A stretch of DNA of 64,000 bases from Dastarcus helophoroides (Eukaryota; Arthropoda; Insecta; Coleoptera; Bothrideridae), in contig CM053330.1 of assembly GCA_028583605.1 (NCBI GenBank), positions 33,884,097 to 33,948,096 on the forward strand, written 5' to 3'. Shown in pieces: positions 1 to 11,561 of the stretch (position 1 is its first letter; each line of letters begins with the position of its first letter). The position numbers were made by a program, and so were the translations under genes. Below the pieces are notes generated by a model. That model had not been told where the DNA came from, ran no database searches, and worked only from the letters and a program-made list of their open reading frames with translations.

Positions 1-3000
1 TATGACTGGAAGTTCTACTAGTATTGTAGGAAGTGCACAACAAGGTAAGATGTGTTGAATTTTCATATTTTTTTGCATTTAAATAACTATTTAATACTTG
101 ATTTTTATTTCCACTTTCTTAGAGGCTCATTTATTATTAGGGTTTTTGTGATTGCTTTTAATTTTTCATATCAGAGTAACGGGTAATCCCTATTTAGTAC
201 TTTACTTTGAGACACTACATTGACAATTGTTATTAACAAAAGTTTCTGAATGGTCACCTACGTCGCCATTTTTTTTAAAGAAAGAATCATTAAAACATGT
301 TTATGAAATGTGTTTGTTTATACGAGTAACAACTCAGAAATCTTCTTTTTCTTAGATATACATTTACTTGAGAAAAAACTTTAATTTTTGGAGAAAATTT
401 TAAAAAGATGTTCCTAACCTTCAATTTTGAAAGATCTCGTCTACGAATAAACAGGGTTTCGAAAAACTTCGTTTGAAGACTCATTATGAATATACAGGGT
501 GTTTCAAGTCATAATGCGTTAAATTTAACCACATATTTGAAAGACTTGACAAAGACGGAAATGTAAAGAAATATATATTTTAAAAAGGTGGGATTCTCTG
601 TAACATGGCGCTCATGATCACAATAAATAGTTTACGACTTCATAGGTCAACAGACGTTTATCGAGTTATACTGTCACCAGTTGGAAAGATATACATGCAG
701 ACTAACGATCGTTATTTGTAATTCGCCCGGAACTAGGAGACGCAATCCCTCGATAAAATTTCAATCGCCATACTTATGAGCTTGAGAGTTCTTCATTCGC
801 CGAAATCCTGAAGAACGCCGAAAGACTTCACTTTTCAGAATAATTTGGAATTTCCAATAATTATCTCGAGATTTCAGGTTGTAAGTGAAAATGGAAGAGG
901 GAAAAAACCCACTTTTGAGAACGATTTGAAAATCTTTAAAATATTAAGCCCTGAAATTAAAGTTAAAGCAACAAAAAAACAATTTAAATCACGGGAAAAA
1001 AGTCGAAATTTTTCATTTAAATCAAGAATTGAATTAAAAATGGTCAAAATTAAAAGGGAAAATTGGGAATTTTATAACAAAAAGTTGAAATTACAAATTA
1101 AGAATCAACATTTCGAAAATAAAATGAAAATCTTTCGATAACAAGATTTTAAGTACATATTAAATCGAAATGTTAGGCAAGGTTTTCAGCAAATTTTACC
1201 GGGGATTTTTAAAAATAAATTCAAATCGCCGTTTTGAAAAACTCGAAACTATGATTTGAAAGTGGAATTTTAGCAAATCTATGATTGACGATGATATTTC
1301 GAGAAAAAATTATGGAATTTCTTTTATAACATTTCAGAATATGACGGTGAAAGAACAAATCAAAAAGAAGCAATACAAGATTCTGGATTTTTCGGTAAAT
1401 TGGGCGACAGCAAATTTCGATTTTCATTAGACGCAACCCGATCGGACGCAGAAAAGACGGTCGATACAAAGCAAGGATCCAAAATATCAGAATCATCACA
1501 AATATTTCTGTTCACTGATCTTCCAAATTTCCAAGAACATACCGACAAATCGCAGAGAAAATCGAAATTTTTCGGGAAAACGTTTGCACCATCTACATCC
1601 CGAGAGATCGATAACGATTTACCTGAACCTGATAAAATTTGTGAGGAAGGTAATTTATCGCAGAATGTTGGCGATCGTAAAAAGAGAGCAGCCGCGGAAA
1701 ATTTAAAAGAAACGTGTGAACCTATTAAATATGTAGAGGGAACAACCACGGAATATTGGGAACCTTCAGCTGTAAAATCTATAAATCAACCAGTTTTAGA
1801 GCAAAACGAAACTGTTTGCGCTGCTTATTTAGAAACTACTAAGTCTGATAACTCAAATGGTGATAGTCGTGCAGCAGCTGAGATCGACTTAGGTAACGTG
1901 CTTATTTATTAATACATTATTCCTTACATTCCCTAATGAGAGAAGAAAATTTTCATTCATGATTTATTGGCCAGTTACTCCTTCCACAATTATAGATCCT
2001 TCATTCACAATCCTTAACAGAAGGTTACTGAAAATGTAGTATTTTGGAAGGAGCGATTGGCCAAGAAAACGCCATAAAACATGAATAAAAATAACGTTAC
2101 TTCGCCAAAAAGATACACCTTGCACCTTATTCCTTTTATGACCTTTTATTAAGATTTAATTCAGAGCTGCATCTTTCTTCCAACATTTTATGGAAAATTA
2201 TGAAAAAAAAAATGTTTAAACTGTCCATTGACGTAGATTAACTTTCGTCATTTCAGTCTTGGTAATTGTTTAGGATATAATTTGGAACGTAATTAAAATG
2301 CTCAGAAATTTAAATAACTCTTAAATTTCGGAATTTAATGGGATCTTCATGATTCTTTAGAGAGCTGTAATACTTGGATCTTCTAATTCTAGATCATTTA
2401 AATAGTGTATGCATTTTAGAACACGTGAAAGAAAAGAGAGCAACGCAAAAAATATTACAAGATTATAGATTTTTCCGTGAATGGGGCGATAGCAAATATT
2501 TTACCGAACTAGACAGTGGCGAATTTGAGGATAACATACCCGAGACAGAGGAGTTATCTAAAACACTAGAATCACCATCACCGTCGCCTTATCAGTTATT
2601 CATTGACCTTCCAAGTTCAAATGCTACGCCTGAAGAAAAACGAAACGTCAAATCGAATTATGCCGATAAAGAACCATCTCGGGTAGGGCATGTTTTCGAC
2701 GCAACAAATAATTTGAATGAATGTAAAAGAGACTCGGGATTTTTTGGGAAAACTGGTTCCGACGAGTGGTGTACACCTTCGAGGATATCGACTCGAATCG
2801 CGGAAAAAGTAGAGACCTCGGTTCTTCTGGGGGTAGATAATCAATTTCCTAAAACTGATAATTATGAGAAAGATAATGTTATTAAAAAGCAGACAAATGA
2901 AGAAATTACTGGAAACTTGGGCGAAATTTATAATCCTGTTCTGAATGTAAAAGCAACGACTGTGAAATATTTGAAAGCTTCAACTCGGAAGTCTGTGAAG

Positions 3001-4802
3001 CGACAAGTTTTAAAGCAAAGTAACGCTATTTGTACTGATAATCCAGAAACTAATAAGTCCGATAATTCAGATGATATTAATGATGGGGCAGCTAAAGTCC
3101 ATTTGGGTAATGATTTTTTTTTGTGTTTTTTTTTATTCTGGTACATTAATTATTGTATTATTTGAATAATTGACACTTTTAACCCCTTGAATTTTTGCAT
3201 AAAATCCCTACATTGATGTAGTTTAAATGATATGTGTATTATAACAGAAAGTAAGTATGCCAGACTGATTAATTATTTTGGAACCTTAAAATATTTATAT
3301 TAGTTGGTTTTTTCCGGATCGAATTCAAGTGAAGCCAGTTTCTACTCTGACTTTGTCTGAACCTTAAAAGTATCTTTTGTTTTAGCATAAAATTAATGAT
3401 CCAAAATAAAAAAAAAATCGTTTTTGAAATCATCAATAACTCCAAGAACAGAATGTTAATAAAACTCTATTTTTATAGAAAAGCTGCCTTCTCAAACAAC
3501 TACAGACAAGCGACCTCCCGTAACACGTAGATCGGCCCGATTAAGTTTAAATTCTCGCGAGAGTATTCCCAATATACAGGACCAAATAACAGTCGAACCG
3601 TCGACATCTACAGCGAATAATAAACGAAGGAAACCTTCAAGCAGAGCATCAAGTACTAGTAGTACCAAAACGTCAAACCGTGGTACTAGAAGTTCGAGCG
3701 CTGATTTAGAAATCGATCGTATTAAATTGTTGGATAGGGAAAACTTCCGTGGTAGGTGCAATTTTTTAAATTGCTATGCCTTAAAATTAATAGAATTTTA
3801 TACTTTAAACGTACTAAAAAACTATCTTCTTTTCATTCATGTTTTGTGGGCAATCTGTAAGAGATTGCCAATCCTTAACAGAAGGTTACTGAAAATCTAG
3901 AATTGTGGAAGGAATAATTGGCGAAGAAAAAGCCAACAAAACACGAATGAAAATAACGCTACTTCGCAAAGAAGATACAAAGAATATCTAAACGTTATGT
4001 TATGTTTAGGTAAACCCGATCCGGATGAATCGAAGATTTACGAAACATCGCCCCCAACGAATATAACGAGTGCTAGTGGTTCGCCCGATAAAAAACGAAG
4101 AACTCGAAGCAGATCGCAATCGTTAGCGTCGGAAAGTTCGGTGGCCGCATTAGACTCGTCACCTACGAGTACTAAAGTAAAACCAAAGGGACGGGTTACC
4201 ACTAGATCAGGTAAAGTAGCTTGATAGCTTTAAAATATAGTGAGCTTCAGTTTTATGACTTTAGGAGCGAAGACTACAACGAGGAAAAATTCTCTGGATC
4301 AAGAGTCCGTTCAATCTGAAACTTCCCCACCCAAAAGAAATCGGAAAACCAAAAAGGTAACCTTTTTGCTCTTCTAATACAGGGGAATTTTTATATAGTT
4401 TTTACCAATTTTTATTGAAAGATACAACACACAATTGAGCGCTTAATATAGAATTTAGGTGATAAGCGATGATTTTCAAAATCACTCCTACCTTCAGTGC
4501 CTACCCTCTTAATCAAATAAATAATAAAAAAATGTTTAAATCACTTTAAATATTTTAGGGTAATGAATCAGAATCGGATGCTGCCTCTGAATCATCGATT
4601 GCTATGTCAACTAGAAGCAGATCTAGATCAACTTCTCCTAGTGGTTCAGTAAAATCTGGTATTTTATCCAACAAATGATTTTTGTTTATTTAATATTAAC
4701 CGTTGCCTTTTTTTAGCTGCCTCTTCCAGACAAACGAGATCAAGGAGAATAATTTCCAACAAGTCCAATTTGCCTGAAATAACTGAAGAACCAAATTTGT
4801 GA
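1..4802 (+). CDS. 3' part of an unidentified Ser/Arg-rich basic protein (eight exons)
   Basis: I do not recognise this family. Exons with consistent GT-AG junctions and phase: 2-44 (enters from the left), 1338-1892, 2420-3106, 3479-3751, 4010-4210, 4265-4356, 4559-4658 and 4717-4802, ending in TGA at 4800-4802. All junctions are phase 1 except the one between 4356 and 4559, which is phase 0. The two large exons are acidic to mixed and carry repeated short motifs such as DSGFFGK and ..LF.DLP. The later exons are strongly Ser/Arg/Lys-rich (RRTRSRSQS, STRSRSRSTS, SSRQTRSRR), as in nuclear, chromatin- or RNA-associated proteins, but no folded domain is visible. The reading frame is open across every junction, so the gene looks intact. 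An AATAAA lies at 4834-4839. The 5' part and the true start are outside the window. The nuclear role is inference from composition alone. Confidence 0.75.
45..1337. other. intron with an A-rich tract and a possible element end
   Basis: This is the first intron of the partial gene visible here. Around 494 it contains ACAGGGTGTTTCAA, a start often seen at the edges of insect interspersed repeats, but I could not find a matching second end. About 880-1260 is A-rich, with repeated TCGAAA and AAATTT words like the larger quasi-repeat tracts elsewhere in the window. No coding content is supported. Confidence 0.5.
1338..3106 (+). repeat. tandem duplication of a large coding exon
   Basis: Exons 1338-1892 (555 bp) and 2420-3106 (687 bp) are diverged copies of each other. 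Both begin after a TTTCAG or TTTTAG acceptor with a Glu codon split in phase 1, then a run of charged residues, then a GFFGKLGDSKF or RFFREWGDSKYF block. Both contain a blocky match near the end (VEGTTTEYWEPSAVKSINQPVLEQ versus a VKATTVKYLKAS..KSVKRQVLKQ type stretch, shortened here), followed by TNKSDNS or TKSDNS, and finish with a Leu-Gly codon split by the donor. Both stay open, so the duplication was phase-preserving and is kept as coding sequence. Confidence 0.75.
1948..2120. mobile_element. foldback MITE, copy 1
   Basis: The left arm ATTTTCATTCATG...TTGGCCAGTTACTCCTTCC is matched in inverted orientation by the right arm ending in CATGAATAAAAAT. The core CAATCCTTAACAGAAGGTTA is shared with the copies at 3822-3979 and 47812-47900. 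It lies in the intron between the two duplicated exons. There is no coding capacity, so it is probably a non-autonomous DNA element. The exact ends are uncertain; GATAC near 2120 appears to close the right side. Confidence 0.6.
3822..3979. mobile_element. foldback MITE, copy 2
   Basis: This is the cleanest copy of the family. The termini CTATCTTCT and AGAAGATAC are inverted, and inside them CATTCATGTTTTGTGGGC pairs with GCCAACAAAACACGAATG. The shared core CAATCCTTAACAGAAGGTTA begins at about 3870. It sits in the intron between exons 3479-3751 and 4010-4210 of the Ser/Arg-rich gene, ending about 30 bp before the acceptor. No open reading frame. Confidence 0.65.
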
Positions 4803-4833
4803 TGTGCCAGATATTCTGAGCTATTTGAATTTA

Positions 4834-4862
4834 AATAAAGAGTCATAATCGAAGCGTTTATT
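4834..4862. terminator. opposed poly(A) signals of two convergent genes
   Basis: AATAAA at 4834-4839 serves the plus-strand gene, whose stop is at 4802. TTTATT at 4857-4862 is AATAAA on the minus strand and would serve WDR92, whose stop is at 5067. The signals point past each other, so the two transcripts should overlap by some tens of bases at their 3' ends. Use of these signals is inferred, not observed. Confidence 0.5.
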
Positions 4863-5066
4863 GTCCTTTACGAGTGGATTGAACTTGAAAGTTTGATTAA
4901 GGTTGAAATAAAACAAAAACAAGCAGACAGCTGAATGATAAAATATATATGTAAACAAAGAACTCATACATAAATTTCCTATAATAGTTGTGGATATAAT
5001 AAAATGAAAATGTGTACACAATACTCAGTGTAAGGTGATCCTATACAAAAAGATGATAGACTAAAT

Positions 5067-6859
5067 TTAATATAAATTTAATTTTGTTGTAATAAGAATT
5101 CTAACAGTCTGATCAAAGGAAGAACATACAGCCAAACCAAGTTTGTCTTTGCACCAATCGAAGCCTGTAATTGGTTGTTCGGTTAGAGTGCTATTTTGTA
5201 TTAAATTAAGTTCACCAGCCACTCCATATTTCAACCCATCCGAATCCGTTTCCACCCGTCGTTCTGGATAAGTACTGTAAGCCGAAAAAAAAAATAAATT
5301 CTTCCTGGGACAAAACTTAATTAGTTCAACTTAACAAACACTTTACCATATTTTGTTTTGTAAGCAACATTTACCTAAAAATTAGCGATTTTAAGTTGCA
5401 AAAAATGATTTATAAAATTTTGAACAGAGTAATTTTAACGTAACAACCTTGTGTTTCACGTAAGATTTGATTCTTTTATCTGGGATGCTGTTATATTTTG
5501 TAAGCAAACATTATTTAAAAAACTTACTACTTCCAAAGGCACAAAGTTCCGTTTCCTCCAGTTGTCATGAAAATTTCCCTGTTTTGTGGAAGGTGTTTTA
5601 CGGACCAAATGGTTGAACTGTGAGCTTTTTCAGTAACATGAGCAAATCCCTTTTTTGGGTGTTGCGTTCTTACATCAAAACAATAGAATTTAGATTCCAA
5701 TGTTGTCGCTACCAATTTATTCATGGGAATATCTTTACGATCAAATTGTATTCCTACAACCTAGAACAAAATGACTGAGCTACACAAGGTGTTTGTAGAT
5801 TTCGTAACGGCAAATACCCCGTTTTTGACGTATTTAGACCAAATGACTGACATGTTTCGCAAATCGTACATTTTAATGTCGCCGTTATCGTATCCGGCAG
5901 CTAACACCCTTTGTTCATTGTTGTAGGAATTTCCAAAAGCTACGGTCCAACAGTCTCTACCTACTGTGCCCTCCTGAGGGAGAAATTTCGCAACGGGAGT
6001 ATCTTTTTGGCGAATATCCCATACCATTACGGCGCCTAACAATAAAAAGTAAATACAAAATTGCACCGGATAGCGTACATCGTGGTGTAACCAAATAAAT
6101 TCGTCGCTCCGCACGCCGTATCGGTTCCTCCAATATAATTTCGAACTTTTGGCACGTTTCTCTAGATTGACACTTTTCTTGAAATAAAGTTTCAAGTTAT
6201 AAAAGTCGAAAAAACAACTTTGCAATAGAATCATTGGAAGATTTATTGTAGTCGGTGGATATTTTCAAATATAAGCAAAAATTTGAAAAAATAAATCCGA
6301 TGATTTTCTTATAATTACTCAAAAACTGCTTACGACAAATAATTTTGAATTCAAGATCTGTAATTTCTGTGATTAATGTAATTTGTTACCATCTCTGGAT
6401 CCTGTAGCGATTTCGGGTGCGCCGCAATTTGTACACGATCCTGCCACGCCGTCTATTGCGTTGATAACGGATTTGTGTCCTGTAGTTTGGTAAATTGGCA
6501 TAATTGTGTTTTCTAAATCCCTAAAATATTACCGTTGCTTACATATTAAGCTCATTGTTAATTATTTTTGGTTACCAAACTTGCATTCTTCCACCGTAAT
6601 CGCCAGTCGCTAAATGCCTACTTCTGAGATTCGAAGCTTCGAAAGTTCCACATTTGAAATGTTCTCGTTTTGAGAACTCCGATACTTTCTCAATACCATC
6701 CATTGTAAAGGAAAATATCTCTACCACCCCGGCGCCGTTTGGTTTTCCACCGATTGCAACAAATTTGGCTGAACACGGTAACCACTTTGCATCGTTTACA
6801 GCATATTCCAACGATTTTTGGTTGTGACATATTATTTGAGGCTTTGCCAGTTTTTCCAT
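5067..6859 (-). CDS. WDR92: WD-repeat protein WDR92 / DNAAF10 (Monad), complete
   Basis: Five minus-strand exons: 6859-6576, 6520-6390, 6035-5818, 5760-5528 and 5274-5067, with GT-AG introns and matching phases. They total 1074 bp, giving 357 residues, the length I recall for the human protein. Recognisable family stretches in order: [11 protein letters not shown] near the N-terminus, [101 protein letters not shown], and [12 protein letters not shown] near the end. These make up a seven-bladed WD40 propeller. Family knowledge: WDR92 works with R2TP/prefoldin-like chaperones in assembling axonemal dynein arms in the cytoplasm. I chose the ATG at 6859-6857 by homology; the frame is open further upstream but without an ATG. 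Introns are 51 to about 350 bp. Confidence 0.95.
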
Positions 6860-6959
6860 TTCGTGCTTTATTTTTTGTTTCCATTGAAAGTAAATTGGCA
6901 AATCTAAATTGATAGTTTTCCGTTGTCATGGAAATAATATCGAACAATCATAGCATCCC

Positions 6960-9264
6960 TTTTCTCAATAACTACTTTTTTTTAATTAAAATTACATTAG
7001 ACCAGGAGTCGGCAGGAGCCACAAATTTTTATTTCTGCTTTTACATTTTATTTTAAAATTAATTCAGACAAAATATGGGACAGAAAGAGACCCCTCTGAC
7101 TCATGTAAGCAAATGAAAATATATTCAGCTCAAAGGACCTTTCATTTATCAAAATTTAGGCCTTTTACTTCAAAATCTGCCTTTTTTCGCAATTTCTACT
7201 TTTTTTTTACTCTTCTCTATGTAAGTTTTCTTTTTTAATATCTATTTTGTTCCTAAAATTAGACTTTTTAGAGGTTTTCCTAAATTTTAAAATATTTCCT
7301 ATTTCCTAAAATTTGATTTTGTTCTTCTTTGAAAAATTTCGACTTTTTAGAGTTCGAAATATTTTTTATGCTTCCAGTTTGTTTTTACACTTTCTTTTTT
7401 TGATATTATAGTTTTTCAAAAAATCAAATTTGTCTAAAAATTTCAGGTTTTCAATTTTTCCTGGATTTCCTATTTCGCATTCCTCTTGTTGAAATTTTTT
7501 TTCTAAAATTTTACCTTTTTTGAAAACTTTTGATAAATTCATTTTTTTCGAAAGCTCTTCCTTTTTTCCAATTTTTTTGAAGTTTTTTTCTCCATTTTTT
7601 CCTTTTTTCCAAAATTCGGCTTTTTCTGGAAATTTCAGCTTTTATTTCGAACTTCGATATTTGCTGTTTCTGTAAATTTAGATTTTTTTTTGCTCACAAA
7701 AGTAATTCAACTTTTTTTATGGAGATTTCACTTTGAAACTTGAATTCTAATTTTTGAAGATTGGATTTTTCTTTAAAAATTCAAATTTGAAGCTGCAGTT
7801 ACGTACATCGAATTTTTTCAAACAGTTTTCCTAAAGATCTGAAATTTTTCCTTCGAAATTTCGGCTTTTAATTCAAAATTCCAAAGTCGAATTTTTTAAC
7901 TCAAATATCGTACTTCTTTTTAACTTTTAGTGTTCCTTAAACCCCTGATTTTAAACTCGAAAATTCGACTTTTCCCGATTTATTTTACTTTAAAAATCAA
8001 ACATTTTTTTAGGTATAAATAATAGAATCAAAATTAACATTTTCAGCAAAAAATTAAATTTATAAGAACAATTTGTCTTAAAAATTTGAACTTTAATCTT
8101 GAATATATTTTTTTTATAAGTTGCTGGTCAAAGTTCTAAATTTCGCAATTTAGCGTTTAAGTTTAAGCTCTATTTTATAATTTTAATTTTAACCTAAAAT
8201 TTCCGATTTTTCTCGAAATTCAATATTAAAACCATTTATTAATATTTAGTTTCTTCTGTAATGTGAATTTATTTCTGTTAATGTGGATTTCGATCTTATT
8301 AAAATTAAAAATTCGGTCTTTTTTTATTAATAAAGTTTACGATTAATATCAAAGTTTCGATAATAAAAAATCAAAATTTGGAAAAAAAATGTTTCATTTA
8401 TATTTTTTTTAATTTCAAGATTAAGCGTAAGACGTTGGATTTCTTTTTCAAATTCTCAACTTTAAATATAGTTTTTCTAACAATTTTAAATTCTCAAGTT
8501 AAATCTCTTAATTTCAAGATAATGACGAGTCAACATTAAGGACCAGACTCTTTGGGAGGTGGATGAAGTCGCGACCGGAAATCGAACTCGGCTCCCTTAA
8601 GATGACAGTCCAATGCTGTACCTACCGCAGGACCACGCTTTCTTCCCTCTTTTTTTTTCGAAATATTACTTTCTCAAAAATATATTTGTTTTGAAAATCG
8701 ACCCTTTTAAATTGGAATTTCTAGAAACAATTTCTTACCCAAAAAATGTTTAATGTTAAAGTTCTAATAAAGTTTTGAAAATTTCAATATTTCGAAAAAA
8801 AGTCTAAACTTCCAAGTAACTTTTATAAAATTATTCATTTGTTTTTGTTTTTTTTAACTTGAAATTTCAGACGACCACCCCTCATTTGTACTTGGATGAT
8901 TACTGGATGACGTCATTCAAGCTTTTCTTGCATACATTCTAAACACTAGGCTATATGTATAAATATTTATTATAAACAAATACATTTTTACATAATCTAC
9001 AATATGAATAAGCAACATATCCTAAGACTGAAATGTCACAGAAATGCTGGTTTGCTTTCCAAAGTTACCCATCTTGTTCAAACCGGCTTCAGTTCTTTCT
9101 AATGGGCTCTTCTCGATGTATGAATAAACATCTTTTTAAAACAAGATTCAATATACTGAAGCATTACTCTCAAATATTAAAGCAATTCTTTGTTCTTACA
9201 TACAATTTACTGATTAAATTTGTATGACAAGTAAATATTATCATATTTTATAAAAATAAATACA
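6960..9264. other. intergenic region filled by T-rich quasi-repeat tract
   Basis: Between WDR92 and JKAMP, about 7130-8520 and 8640-8870 consist of degenerate T-rich sequence in which TTTCGACTTTTTT, AAAATTTC and TTCGAAATTT recur every 15-30 bases. On the other strand this is the TCGAAATTTT-type tract seen elsewhere. A tRNA-related stretch interrupts it at 8556-8650. About 8880-9260 is ordinary AT-rich DNA next to the 3' end of JKAMP. No gene is supported. Confidence 0.6.
8556..8650 (-). repeat. tRNA-related stretch, probably a SINE relic
   Basis: On the minus strand a B-box-like GAGTTCGATTTC (8578-8589) lies about 40 bases downstream of an A-box-like GTGGTCCTGCGGTAGG. The spacing and motifs resemble a Pol III tRNA promoter. 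The expected acceptor stem does not pair, so this is not a functional tRNA. It is most simply a degenerate tRNA-derived SINE head. It stands out as the only GC-balanced island inside the T-rich tract. Confidence 0.4.
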
Positions 9265-10597
9265 CTACCTAAACTTAATCGGATCTGTAAATTGTACAGT
9301 GAATGTGTAAAACAAAGCAGGCAAAGGAACTAATAATAATAAAAGTCCATGTAGTGTGGGTTCAGTAAACTGAGTTATCGAGATAATACCGTAAGCATGC
9401 AGCAACCAATGTCCCAGCAATATAACCATATTCCTCGAATTTGTTATTGTTGTCAAAATGATCGAAAAGGCAGATTGTTCTATTTTCACAGCCAAGTGAG
9501 CTGCACAAGATATTATAGAAAGGATCACAACTAGGTAAGGAAAAGCATAATCTGAAACAAAAAGAAAAAGATACACACTTTTTAGTTTAACGCAAAAAAA
9601 AATTAACATAGGGAAAGATTGACGTTGAAAGCCTTTGATTGCATTTTAGCTGCATATTGTCCAAGCTCAAAGCTACGGGAGTCCGTGGTTGCATCTTATA
9701 TTTATTCTTGGTTATTAATGGTTGCAAATCTAAAACTGATCTTTAGAAATTCAGGGTGCCACATGTTTCCTTTTTCGTGTCGATAATCTATTGCTAGATG
9801 TCGATGATTTAAAACTATTTGAAACATTTTAAAAAATTTTAGACTAACTCGAAATTTATGAGATATGATTGGAAGAATATATAACTACTTACATAATAAT
9901 CCTCCTCCGATGGCATGTAAAAGGACTAAAATTGGTAAAAAGTACATAGCGGCATAAATGGACATTTTGCTTTGCCTTGGCATAAATTTTGAACAAATCC
10001 ACGGCCTTATTAACAACATGTTTAAAAGACAAAATGCATAAAACATCACCACCAACGTATACCTAAATAAATCAAAGTATTATTTAAGAATTCAACTGTA
10101 ATATTTCCTTACAAAGGATAAACGGCTTCTTGGGTACAATGTATGCGTTTTTCGTAATTAGGCATAGGATTATGCAGTAAAGTATACCAATCTGATAACG
10201 ATCTAACCAGGCAGCTCCTTATTCCTAAACTACCCAAGGGTGGTGTTAACAACAACGAAATTATCGCCGAAGCCGATACTTCTAAGAACGCTGTACAGTG
10301 AAGAATAAGAGCCCCCTTGCTGAAACTAATCTAAAGATGAGAGCATTTCGAGTAAAGATCAAAAGCCCTTTACCTTCTTCTCATGCATACCATATCGATA
10401 AAAAACAAATGTAGAACTAGCGCCAATAGAACCATGAAACCCAAATAGAGCCAATCGTAAAAGACCGGACTGTCGGTGCAAGGCGTACACAAGGAATATT
10501 CGGACGTCTCATTCCGCCGAAAGCCCCTCGGACACGAGTCGCATTCGCTTTCCAACGTAATCCTACCGCAGTACCACCCTGGACACTTAAGCGTCAT
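9265..10597 (-). CDS. JKAMP: JNK1/MAPK8-associated membrane protein (JKAMP/JAMP), complete
   Basis: Four coding exons on the minus strand: 10597-10374, 10319-10113, 10062-9893 and 9551-9265, together 888 bp, 295 residues (human about 311). The N-terminus has the family's Cys-rich segment (CPGWYCGR, CDSCPRGFRRN, CTPCTDSP), followed by YDWLYLGFM and a first membrane helix. Later markers are IRSCLVRSLSDWYTLLHNP, HCTQEAVYPLYTL, a HAIGGGLLYYAFPY junction, and HWLLHAYGIISI near the C-terminus. About seven hydrophobic segments are visible. Family knowledge: JKAMP is an ER multi-pass protein that binds JNK1 and recruits proteasome/ERAD components. A 3' splice site (TTGCAG) lies 2 bases before the ATG, so an upstream non-coding exon is likely. 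The gene is head to head with the PP2A subunit gene. Confidence 0.95.
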
Positions 10598-11561
10598 TCT
10601 GCAACATAAACATCACAAAATAGTAAACATAGAGACAATTAGGTTATGTTCGATTTTAGACATCTGTCATTTTTAGTAACAAATATGGATGTTTCTATTG
10701 AATAATAGCATTCGCTTAGTTGTCTCACAGATCGCTGCCGAGCTTCGATTGGTCCTTGCGGTGTGATCGTTTACCCTTATTGGTGAATTTGAATCGTAGT
10801 TTGATCAAAATAAATACCGTTTATTAATAAATTTTAAAAAATGCGATCTTTTCGCGTTTTATTAGAAAATGTGAGCAACTTAATAAAAACGTTGTACAGC
10901 TAAGTGATCGATTTATTAAATTTTTGCGATTTCCAATTCAAAGTATTTATTTTGTCCACGGCGTATTCCCCTTCTATTTTCAGCCCAAGGTACTTACGGC
11001 ATCGAATCGGTTAGAGCGCAAAAATTACAGTAAAAAAAGTGATTTTTCTTGTAAATAGCTCTGCAAGTGTAAATTCGTATGGTTAATCGTTCGATTTAAT
11101 CTTAATTGACTTGTTAGTGGTGGTGAAAGTGCGCCGGATTGCCGCAAAATAGAGAATTTTATATCGAAGTAACCAGCTGATGGCGGGTGAAAATACTGGT
11201 CTTGCTTGGCAGTTTGGCGATCCTGACTTCGCACAATCCCCTGCTAGAGTGTGATAGTGGTTTTCATTAAGAAAATTTCTAATAATAAGGCGTTTCCGGG
11301 TGGTTTGAGCCGTTTGTGAACGTTCGGGTGTATTTTTAAAGCTGTTCGGTATAGGGCGTGCACTGAACATAGCACACACCTTGTGTCATTGATATTTGGT
11401 AATCATTCATAAGTTTGAAAGACGAGAAATAAATGATGCGATTAAAAAATAGTGCAATTTGACGTCGGTTAGTTAATTAGTGAAATGAAGAGGGTTCGTT
11501 CCACAACCCCAGTGTAAATAGTGCTTGCTAGTTTTTCTTGGAGACTTCTTTGAACACCACG
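10598..11561. promoter_or_regulatory. shared upstream region of JKAMP and the PP2A B56 gene
   Basis: This 964 bp region separates two divergent start codons. It is less AT-rich than the flanks, especially at 10980-11560, which probably contains the 5' UTR of the PP2A gene. The intron acceptor adjoining the JKAMP ATG means a JKAMP 5' non-coding exon should also lie here. I see no convincing TATA box. The small ORFs in it lack coding features. Confidence 0.45.

Noticed and set aside
484..840. Possible transposon beginning ACAGGGTGTTTCAA
   Set aside because: Only one end is suggestive; no inverted partner or target duplication was found.
6860..6947. Upstream extension of the WDR92 reading frame
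   Set aside because: The frame is open to about 6901 but has no ATG; the ATG at 6859 gives the conserved N-terminus and the family length.
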